In this document: piece by piece, positions 33,207 to 42,540 of the stretch
Layout: every line of letters starts with the position of its first letter
Numbering within the stretch: position 1 is the first letter of the stretch
Source of the DNA: Lacinutrix venerupis
GTDB lineage: Bacteria > Bacteroidota > Bacteroidia > Flavobacteriales > Flavobacteriaceae
NCBI RefSeq assembly: GCF_003663945.1
Contig: NZ_RCCH01000008.1
Coordinates: 1-64,000 of the forward strand
Direction of reading: 5' to 3'
Length of the DNA stretch: 64,000 bases
Program-made: the position numbers and the translations under genes
Notes under the pieces: model-generated
What the model was told of the DNA's origin: nothing
What the model saw: the letters and a program-made list of their open reading frames with translations, nothing else
The model's database searches: none

Positions 33207-34004
33207 TTAATCTTGTTTTATTATGCCGTTATCTATAAAACAGATTTTGTTTTGTATAATATTTGTTAAAATCTTATCGCCTATTGTAGTATCTCCTTTT
33301 GCTGCTTCTTTATGGTATAAATGGTATTGTAATGCTACTTGTTTTAGTCTTTTTCCGTAAACACCATTATTAACCAGTCTTTGTATAAATTCGTAATCTT
33401 CGTATCCCCAACCAACAAATGCTTCGTTATAACCATTAATTGCCATTGCATCTTTTTTCCAATAGGATATGTTGCAGCCTCTTATTTTTTTCGAATTTTT
33501 ATTTTCTCTTTTTGTAAAGTACTTATAAAAAGGAAGCCTTAGTAATCGATTTCTTTTTTTTAATCCTTTTGTAAAATAGTGTATGGTTTGATTGCCTTGA
33601 TTTAGTATGCTTTGTGTTTTGCTTTTACTTAAGGAAATTCTACTTCCAAATAAAAATGTGTTTGCCTGCCTGCTATTAATATGGTCTTTTATAAAGTGTT
33701 TATGTAATATAATATCTCCATCTATTTGAATAATATAATCTGCAGAAACAGCTAAAATGGCTTTGTTTAGAATAATACTTTTTCTAAAACCTAAATCTTC
33801 ATGCCATATATGTTTTATTGGAATTTTAGATTGTTGTTTAAAAGAGGCTATAACTTCTTTTGTACTCTCTAAAGAGCCATCGTCTGCAATAACAATTTCG
33901 TGAGGTAATTTACTTTGTTTAAAAACACTTTCTAAAACTAAATTTAGCGCTTTTGGCCAATTGTAGGTTGAAATAAGTAACGCTATTTTAATTTCGTTTT
34001 TCAT
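33207..34004 (-). CDS. Glycosyltransferase family 2 protein
   Basis: This 265-residue GT-A enzyme has ALLISTYNWPKALNLVLESVFKQS and IVIADDGS at the start, the metal-binding DGD-type motif (QIDGDIILH, about 93-101) and a GCNISYWKKDAMAINGYNEAFVGWGYEDYEFIQRL segment (about 175-209). That segment carries the GWGxED pattern of galactosyltransferase-type C-terminal domains. Its start overlaps the stop codon of the upstream gene by 4 nt. Donor sugar unknown. Confidence 0.9.
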   Translation of the reverse strand: MKNEIKIALLISTYNWPKALNLVLESVFKQSKLPHEIVIADDGSLESTKEVIASFKQQSKIPIKHIWHEDLGFRKSIILNKAILAVSADYIIQIDGDIILHKHFIKDHINSRQANTFLFGSRISLSKSKTQSILNQGNQTIHYFTKGLKKRNRLLRLPFYKYFTKRENKNSKKIRGCNISYWKKDAMAINGYNEAFVGWGYEDYEFIQRLVNNGVYGKRLKQVALQYHLYHKEAAKGDTTIGDKILTNIIQNKICFIDNGIIKQD

Positions 34005-34963
34005 TTATCTAAATTAAAAACTTGTTTAGTCCAGTTAGAAATATGGTATTTTTCTAAAATCTTTTTGTCTAACGGTTTATAATCGGTTTTTAAAAAAGAA
34101 TCTGGAATAGAAATGTGTTTTATGTTTTTTACTACTAAAATATTTTCAGGATCATAAAAATCGTACTTAACAATATCTTTATTAAGGGTAATTAGTTTTT
34201 TTTGAAATGCTAAAGACTCGAATACTCTAAACGATAAACCTTGTTGTTTGGGACGCTGTAAATCTAAAACTACTTTACATTTTTTTAAGTAATCTAGCAT
34301 TTGTGATATTGAGTATGGCTTTTTTATTATTACAATACCTTTGCTTTTAAGTTCTTCGGCTGGTTTTAAACTAAAAACAATAATTTTAAAAGAGATATTG
34401 TGTGTATTAAAGTAGTCTGCAAAAAAAGAGGTGCTTTTTTTTCTTTTGTCTATAGAGCTTATATTAAATGCTTGATATTCTATTGGGTGGTTTTCTTTAG
34501 TATCTAAACAGGTATAAATAAAATTATTAATTTTAGTAAAACCATGTTTTTTACAATCTTTATTTTCAAAAGAAAATACTTTATCAAAAAGATTTATATT
34601 CTTTTTAATTTTAGGGTATCTGGAGATACTGTCGTTTATAAAGGTTATAAGCTCGTTAGTTTTACTTTTTAATTGAAGTAAGGTTTCTAGGTTAAGAAAA
34701 TCTGACTTAATAACTAGAATTTTATCTTGTTTTGGTAGCGACTCTATGCGGTCATTTATTTGTTTTTTTAAATGAATCTCTTTTAAGTTCTTTTTTGTTA
34801 GATTCTTTAAAAAGAAATTAAATATTCTATGAAAAACAGTAGGATATTTATAGGTGAAATCGTTAAAGTTTATTGAAGTTGTTTCAATACCTTTAGCAAT
34901 AAGATTTTTTTCTATATAGCTGTTAAATCCCCAATTATCTAAACTAATAATTGTAATTTTCAT
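34001..34963 (-). CDS. Putative glycosyltransferase (CgeB-like)
   Basis: This 320-residue protein has no strong motif. The fold looks like GT-B: the first half begins MKITIISLDNWGFNSYIEKNL, and the second half contains IVIIKKPYSISQMLDYLKKCKVVLDLQ and FRVFESLAFQKKLITLN, resembling the donor-site Glu region of GT4/CgeB-type transferases. It lies in the middle of a glycan operon, overlapping the next gene by 4 nt and 2 nt after the previous one. A glycosyltransferase role is likely but not certain. Confidence 0.65.
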   Translation of the reverse strand: MKITIISLDNWGFNSYIEKNLIAKGIETTSINFNDFTYKYPTVFHRIFNFFLKNLTKKNLKEIHLKKQINDRIESLPKQDKILVIKSDFLNLETLLQLKSKTNELITFINDSISRYPKIKKNINLFDKVFSFENKDCKKHGFTKINNFIYTCLDTKENHPIEYQAFNISSIDKRKKSTSFFADYFNTHNISFKIIVFSLKPAEELKSKGIVIIKKPYSISQMLDYLKKCKVVLDLQRPKQQGLSFRVFESLAFQKKLITLNKDIVKYDFYDPENILVVKNIKHISIPDSFLKTDYKPLDKKILEKYHISNWTKQVFNLDK

Positions 34964-34965
34964 GG

Positions 34966-35859
34966 TTATTTAATTTTATTGTATAGCTTTAATATATAGA
35001 ATATTAATGCCAAAGATTTTTTCTTCTTAATTATAAATAGTTCTTCTTTATGTTTTAAAAAGAGAGCTATCTTTTTAAAATTATTTTTTGCGGTTGGTTT
35101 TTTATAAAGAAGTTCCAAATTTAAGAGTATTTTTTTAGCATAGTGATGTTCTGGACATTTTTTATAAAATTCTAAAACTCTGGCTTGTCTCTTATATATT
35201 TTATTTTCTTTAGACTTTCTATTTTTATTTAGTACTAAGGTGTTATTATCGTGAATTCTATAGTCTACCAATGCTTCGTTAAAATAAGTAATGCCTCCAT
35301 TTAATGTTGCATTAAAAGCAATCCACCAGTCATGCGGAATAAGTTTTGGGAATGGAAATATAGTATTGCACAATTGTTTTTTAAAAAGTAGAGCATGACC
35401 AGAAACACAATTGTCTAAAGCAAAATGTAATGGGTTATTGGAAGAAATCATGTTTTTAGAGCTCGACATTTTTTTATTTAAACTCTTTAAGTTTTTATCT
35501 ACAAATAACGAATCGCAATAAATTAAATCGTAATCTTTTATATTGTTGTATAGTTTTTCAATTTTATCTAAAGCCCAAACATCGTCTTGGTCTGATAGCG
35601 CAATGTATTCTCCACTTGCAAGCGCTATTCCTTTTTCAAAATTTTTAATGTAACCAAGATTATTTAAATTAGAGTTTACTTTTATTCTAGAGTCTTTTTG
35701 AGCATAAGCATTTAAAATAGAAATAGTATTGTCTGTAGATTTATCGTCGCATACTATTAACTCTATAGATTTATAAGTTTGATTTAATATAGAATCTATT
35801 TGAGCTTTTAAATAAGCTTCTCCATTAAAAGTGCATAATATAATTGAAATTAAAGGCAT
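34966..35859 (-). CDS. Glycosyltransferase family 2 protein
   Basis: This 297-residue GT-A enzyme has ISIILCTFNGEAYLKAQIDSIL at the start, LIVCDDKSTDNTISIL, and SDQDDVW (about 92-98, the metal-binding Asp cluster). PHDWWIAFNA (about 165-174) is typical of rhamnosyltransferase-like GT2 proteins. The C-terminus is Lys-rich and amphipathic, for membrane contact. It directly follows the previous gene with no gap. Confidence 0.92.
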   Translation of the reverse strand: MPLISIILCTFNGEAYLKAQIDSILNQTYKSIELIVCDDKSTDNTISILNAYAQKDSRIKVNSNLNNLGYIKNFEKGIALASGEYIALSDQDDVWALDKIEKLYNNIKDYDLIYCDSLFVDKNLKSLNKKMSSSKNMISSNNPLHFALDNCVSGHALLFKKQLCNTIFPFPKLIPHDWWIAFNATLNGGITYFNEALVDYRIHDNNTLVLNKNRKSKENKIYKRQARVLEFYKKCPEHHYAKKILLNLELLYKKPTAKNNFKKIALFLKHKEELFIIKKKKSLALIFYILKLYNKIK

Positions 35860-36888
35860 TTAGACTTTGTATATGTGACGTAAAGATTTGGTTTTAAATT
35901 TAAATAGCTTGTATTTAAGGCGATTATAGTTTTTTGTGTTTTTATTTATTATAAAGTCTTTTATAGATTGTTTAGTGTAAAAGTCTTTTGCTTTTTTGTA
36001 ATCTAATCTTTTAAAAGATTTTAATGTGGTCCAATCTCTTATTTGTTCAATATCTTTTAAAGGTGTGTTTTCTTTAAAAAGTTTAAACGTAGGATTGTGT
36101 ATTAAATCGTAACACAATAATAAACGTTCAAAATATTTTACATAAATAAGTTTATCAAAAGCATCTTTATTAACAGTAGTAGTCATAGACTCTGAAGATA
36201 AATGTACTCTAAATTTAACTAGACTATCTTTTATAAAAACGAAGCTGTTTTTCGATATAATATTTAAAACAAAAACGTAATCTATTATCTGTTTATATTT
36301 TAAAGGAAAATCGCTTTCATTTATTATAGATTTATTAAATAAATAGCATGGTGGTTCTCCTATACAATTGTTAAATAATTTTTTTCCAATAATTTTTGGT
36401 GCTTGTTCCGGAGTTATTAGGGTATTGTGAGGAAATATAGAGTCTGTTTTTTCTATTTTAGTATAAAAACTTTGTAGCTTTTGGTTTATATTTTCATCAA
36501 AGAAATATTCTCTGTTACAAAACACAAAATTTACGTTGTGTTTTAAAGCAGCATTCATCATTATTTCAACACAATTATTTTCAAAAATATCATCTTGAAA
36601 TAAAAATTTAATCCAGTTAGAGGATGCTTTTTCTATAACATTTATCCAATTTTTTACTAACCCTAAGTTTTCTGGATTTTTAAAAACTTTTATGTTGGGA
36701 TGTTTTTTTGCGTAAGCTTCGCAAATGGCAATAGTATTATCGCTAGACTTATCATCACAAATTATAATCTCTATGTTTTTATAAGTTTGATTTAAGGCAC
36801 TATTTAAAGATTCTTCAATGTAATTAGCTCCATTGTAAGTTGGTATACAAATGGAAACTAATGGGAGTTCTTTATTAGTATTTATCAT
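35860..36888 (-). CDS. Glycosyltransferase family 2 protein
   Basis: This 342-residue protein begins VSICIPTYNGANYIEESLNSAL with IIICDDKSSDNT, the GT2 nucleotide-binding start, and FLFQDDIFENN (about 94-104) as the metal site. The C-terminal 80 residues are Lys/Arg-rich and should lie at the membrane. Its N-terminal 60 residues resemble those of the neighbour at 34966, which suggests duplication followed by divergence. Donor and acceptor are unknown. Confidence 0.92.
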   Translation of the reverse strand: MINTNKELPLVSICIPTYNGANYIEESLNSALNQTYKNIEIIICDDKSSDNTIAICEAYAKKHPNIKVFKNPENLGLVKNWINVIEKASSNWIKFLFQDDIFENNCVEIMMNAALKHNVNFVFCNREYFFDENINQKLQSFYTKIEKTDSIFPHNTLITPEQAPKIIGKKLFNNCIGEPPCYLFNKSIINESDFPLKYKQIIDYVFVLNIISKNSFVFIKDSLVKFRVHLSSESMTTTVNKDAFDKLIYVKYFERLLLCYDLIHNPTFKLFKENTPLKDIEQIRDWTTLKSFKRLDYKKAKDFYTKQSIKDFIINKNTKNYNRLKYKLFKFKTKSLRHIYKV

Positions 36889-36895
36889 TCTTTTG

Positions 36896-37969
36896 CTATT
36901 TTTTATTCGATAATAATATATCTAAATCTCTTTCTAAAACTTCTATAATTACAATATCGGGTTTTTCGTTAAGAATTACGTCTTTATTGAAATTATGGTC
37001 CCAAAACAATACTGTTTCTTCAAAATTTTCAATGAAAAAGGGATTGCAATATCCAAAAAACGAATCTCTATATGCTAAAAGTTTAAGGTTTCCTTTGTTG
37101 TTTTTAAAGCGTAATTCAAAATTAGAAGGTTCTTTATTATAGCCTTCTGGTATTGGGTATTTTTTTTCTTTAACTACTTCGGCAAAAGTAGTGTCTAATT
37201 TTAAGTGTAAATACTCTTCTTTATTGTCAATTTGAGTAATTTTTGCTAAATCTCCATGAAGCGTATTGGTTGTAAATTTCTCAAGTTTATTAAAATCGAA
37301 ATGTTTAAATTTTTGATTTGGAAAATCTTTTTCAAACCTTTTTATAGCTGTAGAATAACCATAAAATCCTCCGTAATCATTCCAATGCGTATCGGTTTTA
37401 TGATACAATCTTTTGTCTGGATGGTTTTTAAAATCTTCGCCTAAATTAATAAATGGAACACCTATAGCTTGACATAAAGAGTCTATTTGTTCCATTTTAG
37501 TATTTCTATCTCTTTTTCTAATAGGTATTAAACTATCGTAAACTGTTAACTTGTTAGGAGGAACAGTTAGGTAAAATTTAATATTGTTTTTCTCTAACCA
37601 AGAATTTCTCTCTATTAAAATATTTTTAAGCTGGTTTATTTCTTCTTTAGAAAATACAATTAAGCCTTTAGATTCTGATAAAGCATCACTAAAAAAATCG
37701 CCAATTACAAACCATCCGTTTTTAAGTTCTACTGCACGCTCTGGAATGAGTTGTGTGCCAAATAATGTTTCTTTTATATTTCTATTTAAACTTAATAATT
37801 GGTCTTTTGGTATGTAGTTGTTTTTAAAACTTAATTTAACTTTTTTGCCTGGATTTATAATTTTTTGAACACCTAAATTTATTATAGATAATACCATTGG
37901 ACTAAAAATTAGAACAAAAATTAATGTTCTAAAATCGAATGAAATTTTTATTTTTCTTTTAGTAAACAT
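36896..37969 (-). CDS. AlgJ/AlgX-like O-acetylation protein
   Basis: This 357-residue protein has an N-terminal membrane segment (about 11-30) followed by an SGNH-hydrolase-like domain. The motif HKTDTHWNDYGGF (about 191-203) is the catalytic His region of AlgX/AlgJ proteins. YRDSFFGYC (about 304-312) supplies the Ser-containing block. Such proteins move acetyl groups onto exported glycans in the periplasm together with an MBOAT partner. The MBOAT gene precedes it by 3 nt. Confidence 0.88.
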   Translation of the reverse strand: MFTKRKIKISFDFRTLIFVLIFSPMVLSIINLGVQKIINPGKKVKLSFKNNYIPKDQLLSLNRNIKETLFGTQLIPERAVELKNGWFVIGDFFSDALSESKGLIVFSKEEINQLKNILIERNSWLEKNNIKFYLTVPPNKLTVYDSLIPIRKRDRNTKMEQIDSLCQAIGVPFINLGEDFKNHPDKRLYHKTDTHWNDYGGFYGYSTAIKRFEKDFPNQKFKHFDFNKLEKFTTNTLHGDLAKITQIDNKEEYLHLKLDTTFAEVVKEKKYPIPEGYNKEPSNFELRFKNNKGNLKLLAYRDSFFGYCNPFFIENFEETVLFWDHNFNKDVILNEKPDIVIIEVLERDLDILLSNKK

Positions 37970-37972
37970 AAT

Positions 37973-39388
37973 TTAAAATCTAAAATAAATAAATGGATTA
38001 TAAGACCCAGAAGAGATATAACTTAAGCTTATAATAAAAATAGCAACTAAAAAGCTATGCTTAATAAATAAGGTGTTTTTGTTTAAAGGTAGCTTTTTGA
38101 AATAGTTGTAAACTGGTAACGAAAATATTAAAGCTAATATTAACGAAAATCCTATTTCTCTATTTAAAACAAAATAGTTTAAAAATTCTACTCTACTAAA
38201 ATCTCCAGAAGAATAAACAAATAGTTTTTTAAAATATATGCCAATATCTTTCATGTTGTTTCCTCTAAATAATACCCATCCTAAGGTAACAACCATTAAC
38301 GTATAAAAATGCTGAATTGGAGCCCATGATTTTTTTAATAAATCGCTTAAAAATAGACGTTCTAGTAATAAAAACACACCATGAAAAAGTCCCCAAATAA
38401 CAAAGTTCCATGCGGCTCCATGCCAAAGACCAGTAACAAAAAATACAGTAATTAAATTTAAATAAGTTCTGCCTTCTCCTTTTCTATTACCTCCTAAAGG
38501 AATGTATAGATAATCTCTAAACCATGAGGATAGAGAGATGTGCCATCTTTTCCAAAATTCTTGAATAGACTTAGATATAAACGGGTAATTAAAGTTTTCT
38601 AATATTCTAAAACCAAAAATTCTTCCTAAACCAATAGCCATATCAGAATAGCCAGAAAAATCATAGTAAATTTGAAAACCGTAAGTTATTATTCCAAGCC
38701 AAGCATAAGGTGTAGAAAGGTCTAATACATTACTAGTGTCGAAAATAGAATCTGCTAATTTACCACATTGATTTGCAATAATTATTTTTTTAGACAATCC
38801 AATTATAAAGCGTTCAAAACCAATAGTAATATCGTTTTTTGTAATGGTTCTTTTAACTAAATATTGTTCAATATCTTGATATCTAACTATAGGTCCAGCA
38901 ACTAATTGCGGAAAAAAAGTAACATAGGTTGCAAAGTTTATAAACTTTCTACTTGCTTTAACTTTGCCATAATATACATCAATACTATAAGACATAGTTT
39001 GAAAAACATAAAAACTAATACCCATAGGAAGGATAACTTTTGGAATAGAGTTGATAAAACTAGAGTCAAAACCAAAAGAGTTTAATGTTGCGGTTAAATT
39101 TTCAATTCCAAAATTAAAGTATTTAAAAAAGAATAATGTACCAAGATTACTAAATAAAGATAAGTATAAACCTAATTTTTTCTTTCCACTTTCTATTAAA
39201 TGCCCACATTTATAATCAATAACTGTAGAAGCAATCATTATTAGCACAAGTGCTTTTTCTCCAGCGGTGTAAAATATTAAACTAGCAACTAAAAGTACGG
39301 CATTTCTGTACTTGTTTTTCGAATAAAAATAAATTAAAAATACTAATGGTAAAAAAAGAAATAAAAATGTAGATGTGCTAAAATGCAT
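37973..39388 (-). CDS. MBOAT family O-acyltransferase (AlgI-like)
   Basis: This 471-residue integral membrane protein has about eleven hydrophobic segments. The motifs FQTMSYSIDVYYGK (about 129-142), FFPQLVAGPIVRY, FWKRWHISLSSWFRDYLYIPLGGNRKG (about 265-291) and GLWHGAAWNFVIWG, with the catalytic His, are those of AlgI-type MBOAT proteins. It passes acyl groups across the membrane for O-acetylation of surface glycans. It is the first gene of the eight-gene operon; a TATATTTG box stands 22 nt before its start. Confidence 0.95.
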   Translation of the reverse strand: MHFSTSTFLFLFLPLVFLIYFYSKNKYRNAVLLVASLIFYTAGEKALVLIMIASTVIDYKCGHLIESGKKKLGLYLSLFSNLGTLFFFKYFNFGIENLTATLNSFGFDSSFINSIPKVILPMGISFYVFQTMSYSIDVYYGKVKASRKFINFATYVTFFPQLVAGPIVRYQDIEQYLVKRTITKNDITIGFERFIIGLSKKIIIANQCGKLADSIFDTSNVLDLSTPYAWLGIITYGFQIYYDFSGYSDMAIGLGRIFGFRILENFNYPFISKSIQEFWKRWHISLSSWFRDYLYIPLGGNRKGEGRTYLNLITVFFVTGLWHGAAWNFVIWGLFHGVFLLLERLFLSDLLKKSWAPIQHFYTLMVVTLGWVLFRGNNMKDIGIYFKKLFVYSSGDFSRVEFLNYFVLNREIGFSLILALIFSLPVYNYFKKLPLNKNTLFIKHSFLVAIFIISLSYISSGSYNPFIYFRF

Positions 39389-39410
39389 TTTAAAATTAAA
39401 ATTTAGCCTA

Positions 39411-39418
39411 CAAATATA
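39411..39418 (-). promoter_or_regulatory. -7 box of the glycan operon
   Basis: TATATTTG on the minus strand, 22 nt before the MBOAT gene start. No TTTG at -33. It faces away from the ygiQ promoter in the same 89-nt gap. Confidence 0.5.
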
Positions 39419-39462
39419 TGCTAAAGCTTTATTAATAAGAGTAAAAGCAATGTTTTTTTATC

Positions 39463-39470
39463 TATTTTTG
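39463..39470 (+). promoter_or_regulatory. -7 box close to the ygiQ start codon
   Basis: TATTTTTG ends 7 nt before the ATG at 39478, so the transcript would begin at or next to the start codon. The same arrangement is seen at uppP. Confidence 0.5.
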
Positions 39471-39477
39471 CAGCAAT

Positions 39478-41433
39478 ATGCAAGAATTAAAACTTTCAAG
39501 TTGGTTACCTACCACAAATAAAGAGGTGAAAATTCGCGGATGGCAAGAGCTAGACGTGATTCTTTTTAGTGGAGATGCTTATGTAGATCATCCAACATTT
39601 GGGCCTGCAGTAATTGGTCGTTTGTTAGAAAGTATGGGTTTACGTGTTGCAATTGTGCCACAACCTAATGTTAATGATAACTTGCAGGATTTTGTAAAAC
39701 TAGGCAAGCCAAAATTGTTTTTTGGTGTTACTGGTGGTTGTATGGATCCTATGATTAGCAACTATAATGCTAATAAAAAGAAACGTGATAAAGATGCTTA
39801 CACACCAAATGGTGATATTGGTTTTAGACCAGATTATGCATCGTCTGTATATTCTAAAATTTTAAAAGAAAAATGGCCGGATACTCCAGTTTTAATTGGT
39901 GGTATTGAAGGTTCTTTGCGTCGTGTTACACATTACGATTATTGGAGCGATAAATTAATGCCAACTATTTTAGAAACCTCTAAAGCAGATATGTTGGTTT
40001 ATGGTATGGGAGAACAACCATTGCGTGAAATAGTACGTTTATTAGAAAAAGGCGTACCATTTAACAGTATAAATACGGTTTTACAAACAGCTGTACTTTT
40101 AGATAAAAATGAAAGTATTCCTAAAAATAGCAATTGGATAGATGTTGAAATTGCTTCGCATGAAGTGTGTTTAAAGGATAAAAAGAAATACGCCTCTAAC
40201 TTTAAAATTATTGAGCAGGAGTCTAACAAATTAGCAGCAAGACGTATTTTTCAAAAAGTGGGCGATAAGACCTTGATGATAAATCCGCCGTATCCAACCA
40301 TGACAGAAGCTGAAATTGATGCTTCTTTCGATTTACCTTATACACGATTACCACACCCAAAATATAATAAGCGTGGTCCAATTCCAGCTTATGAAATGAT
40401 TAAGACCTCTATAAACATTCACAGAGGATGTTTTGGAGGTTGTAGTTTCTGTACTATTTCGGCACATCAAGGAAAATTTATCGCATCTCGTAGTCAAGAA
40501 TCGATTTTGAAAGAAGTTGATAAAGTTGCTAATATGCCAGATTTTAAAGGCTATTTAAGTGATATTGGTGGACCAAGTGCTAATATGTACCAAATGAAAG
40601 GTAAAGTACAATCTATTTGCGACAAATGTGTAGCACCAAGTTGTATTTCGCCTGTAATTTGTAGTAATTTAGATACGTCTCACAAACCATTAACCGATTT
40701 ATACAAGGCTGTTGATAGTCACCCGAAGGTTAAAAAATCGTTTATTGGTTCTGGAATTAGGCATGATATGTTAGTGCCAGAATTTAATAAAAATGCAGAT
40801 CCAAAAGAGCTGGATGATTATACAGAAGAGGTAATGACCAAGCACGTGTCTGGACGTCTTAAAGTTGCACCAGAACATACCAGTGATCCTGTTTTAAAAT
40901 TAATGCGTAAACCATCGTTTACGTACTTCCATAAATTTAAAGAGCGTTTTGATAAAATTAATATTAAGAGGAATTTAAAGCTTCAATTAATTCCTTATTT
41001 TATATCTAATCATCCTGCTTGCGAAGTTGAAGATATGGCGAATCTTGCTGCCGAAACTAAAGATATGGGCTTTCAGCTAGAGCAAGTACAAGGTTTTACA
41101 CCAACACCAATGACGGTAGCTACTGTAATTTATTATTCTGGTTACCATCCGTATACGCTTAAAAAAGTAAATACGCCTAAAACTAGAAAAGAAAAGGACG
41201 AACAACACCGTTTTTTCTTTTGGTATAAAGATGAAAACAAAGCGTGGATAAAAAAGACCTTGAATAAAGTTGGACGTCAAGATTTGTTAAAAGTTTTACT
41301 TCCTGAAAAAACCGAAAAATGGCGTAAAAACAAGCCAAAAGGTGAAGCTAAAAATACCTTTAACGATGCTGTACCTTTTAATCAGCGAAAGAATAAGGTG
41401 AAGTATAAAGGAAAGAAAAAGAAACGTCGTTAA
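39478..41433 (+). CDS. YgiQ family radical SAM protein
   Basis: This 651-residue protein has an N-terminal region with DVILFSGDAYVDHPTFG and GRLLESMGLRVAIVPQP (B12-binding-like), a radical SAM core with CFGGCSFC (Cys-x3-Cys-x2-Cys, about 320-327) for the 4Fe-4S cluster, and DIGGPSANMYQMKG. A C-terminal DUF3362-type part with a Lys/Arg-rich tail follows. The reaction is not established for the family. Length and motifs are normal. It is a single gene divergent from the glycan operon. Confidence 0.93.
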   Translation: MQELKLSSWLPTTNKEVKIRGWQELDVILFSGDAYVDHPTFGPAVIGRLLESMGLRVAIVPQPNVNDNLQDFVKLGKPKLFFGVTGGCMDPMISNYNANKKKRDKDAYTPNGDIGFRPDYASSVYSKILKEKWPDTPVLIGGIEGSLRRVTHYDYWSDKLMPTILETSKADMLVYGMGEQPLREIVRLLEKGVPFNSINTVLQTAVLLDKNESIPKNSNWIDVEIASHEVCLKDKKKYASNFKIIEQESNKLAARRIFQKVGDKTLMINPPYPTMTEAEIDASFDLPYTRLPHPKYNKRGPIPAYEMIKTSINIHRGCFGGCSFCTISAHQGKFIASRSQESILKEVDKVANMPDFKGYLSDIGGPSANMYQMKGKVQSICDKCVAPSCISPVICSNLDTSHKPLTDLYKAVDSHPKVKKSFIGSGIRHDMLVPEFNKNADPKELDDYTEEVMTKHVSGRLKVAPEHTSDPVLKLMRKPSFTYFHKFKERFDKINIKRNLKLQLIPYFISNHPACEVEDMANLAAETKDMGFQLEQVQGFTPTPMTVATVIYYSGYHPYTLKKVNTPKTRKEKDEQHRFFFWYKDENKAWIKKTLNKVGRQDLLKVLLPEKTEKWRKNKPKGEAKNTFNDAVPFNQRKNKVKYKGKKKKRR

Positions 41434-41496
41434 ACTTAGTCTTACATTTTTTTAAACAGTATTTCTTTGTCGTAATATTTTAATTATATTACTACA

Positions 41497-42303
41497 ATGA
41501 AAAAAAGTCTACAAATACTTAACGCTATTGCATTTGTTTTTGTATTAATAATGAACTTTTTAGCCAATACCGGTTTGTTAAATAATACAACTATTGGCGA
41601 AGTTTCTGCACAATACAATACTTTATTTACACCAGCAGGTTATGCATTTTCTATTTGGGGAATTATATATCTATTAGTATTTGGGTTTATATTTTATCAA
41701 AGCCGTAGTTTGTTTGTAAATGTTCGCGATGACGGTTTTATACTTACTACAGGTTGGTGGTTTGTAATATCGTGTATAGCAAATTGTTTATGGATTGTGG
41801 CTTGGATATACAATTACACATTATTGTCTAGTGTGTTTATTTTTTTGCTGTTATTTTCATTACTAAAAATAGTATTAAATAATAAAATGGAATTGTTTGA
41901 TGCGCCAATAACAGTTATCGCCTTTTTATGGTGGCCGTTTGTGTTTTATAGTGGTTGGGTTACTGTAGCAAGTATTGCAAATGTCTCAGCAGTTTTAGTA
42001 AAGTACAATTGGGACGGTTTTGGTATATCACCAACTGTATGGACCGTTTTAATGTTAATTATAGCTGCAGTAATAAATATAATAGTCACTTGGTCAAGAA
42101 ACATGCGAGAGTTTGCTCTTGTTGGAGCTTGGGCTTTAATTGCTATTTATGTTGCTAATAAAAATGAGAACACAGTTGTTGCTTACACTGCAATTGGTTT
42201 AGCTGTAATACTAATAATTAGCAGTTCTATTCATGCTTTTAAAAACCGAAAAACGAATCCTGCTATTAAATGTATGGAGTTTTTTGAAGGAAAAACTAGT
42301 TAG
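41497..42303 (+). CDS. TspO/MBR-related tryptophan-rich membrane protein
   Basis: This 268-residue membrane protein has seven or eight hydrophobic segments, many Trp residues (TTGWWFVISCIANCLWIVAWIYNYTLL, FLWWPFVFYSGWVTVA, and others) and a FTPAGYAFSIWGIIYLL entry like TspO/MBR proteins. It is longer than classic TspO (about 160 residues). TspO proteins bind porphyrins and lipids; a role in light or stress signalling is possible. No operon partner: a small ORF starts on the other strand just after it. Confidence 0.72.
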   Translation: MKKSLQILNAIAFVFVLIMNFLANTGLLNNTTIGEVSAQYNTLFTPAGYAFSIWGIIYLLVFGFIFYQSRSLFVNVRDDGFILTTGWWFVISCIANCLWIVAWIYNYTLLSSVFIFLLLFSLLKIVLNNKMELFDAPITVIAFLWWPFVFYSGWVTVASIANVSAVLVKYNWDGFGISPTVWTVLMLIIAAVINIIVTWSRNMREFALVGAWALIAIYVANKNENTVVAYTAIGLAVILIISSSIHAFKNRKTNPAIKCMEFFEGKTS

Positions 42304-42305
42304 GC

Positions 42306-42458
42306 TTATTTCTCTAATCTTTTATTATTGGATTGCTCTTCGTTACTTGTTGCAATAGCATAAGCTAAAATGCCAATTTCTAAAAGCAGAATAGCAATTT
42401 TGGCTTTTTTACTTTTTGTTAATGTACTGGTAAGTCCTAATATTTTTGTAATTATCAT
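42306..42458 (-). CDS. 50-residue putative membrane peptide
   Basis: ATG at 42458 (minus) gives 50 codons to the TAA at 42306-42308. The peptide starts MIITKILGLTSTLTKSKKAK, has one hydrophobic segment (IAILLLEIGILAYAIA) and ends NNKRLEK. It is convergent with the TspO-like gene, with 2 nt between the stop codons. No family is recognised, but its frame fills the gap and the composition is protein-like. Confidence 0.48.
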   Translation of the reverse strand: MIITKILGLTSTLTKSKKAKIAILLLEIGILAYAIATSNEEQSNNKRLEK

Positions 42459-42540
42459 AGTATGTATTTTTAGTACATACAAATTAATACTTTACTTAAT
42501 TATGGTTTAACTTGAATGGAAAATGTTTTGACTTGATAGG

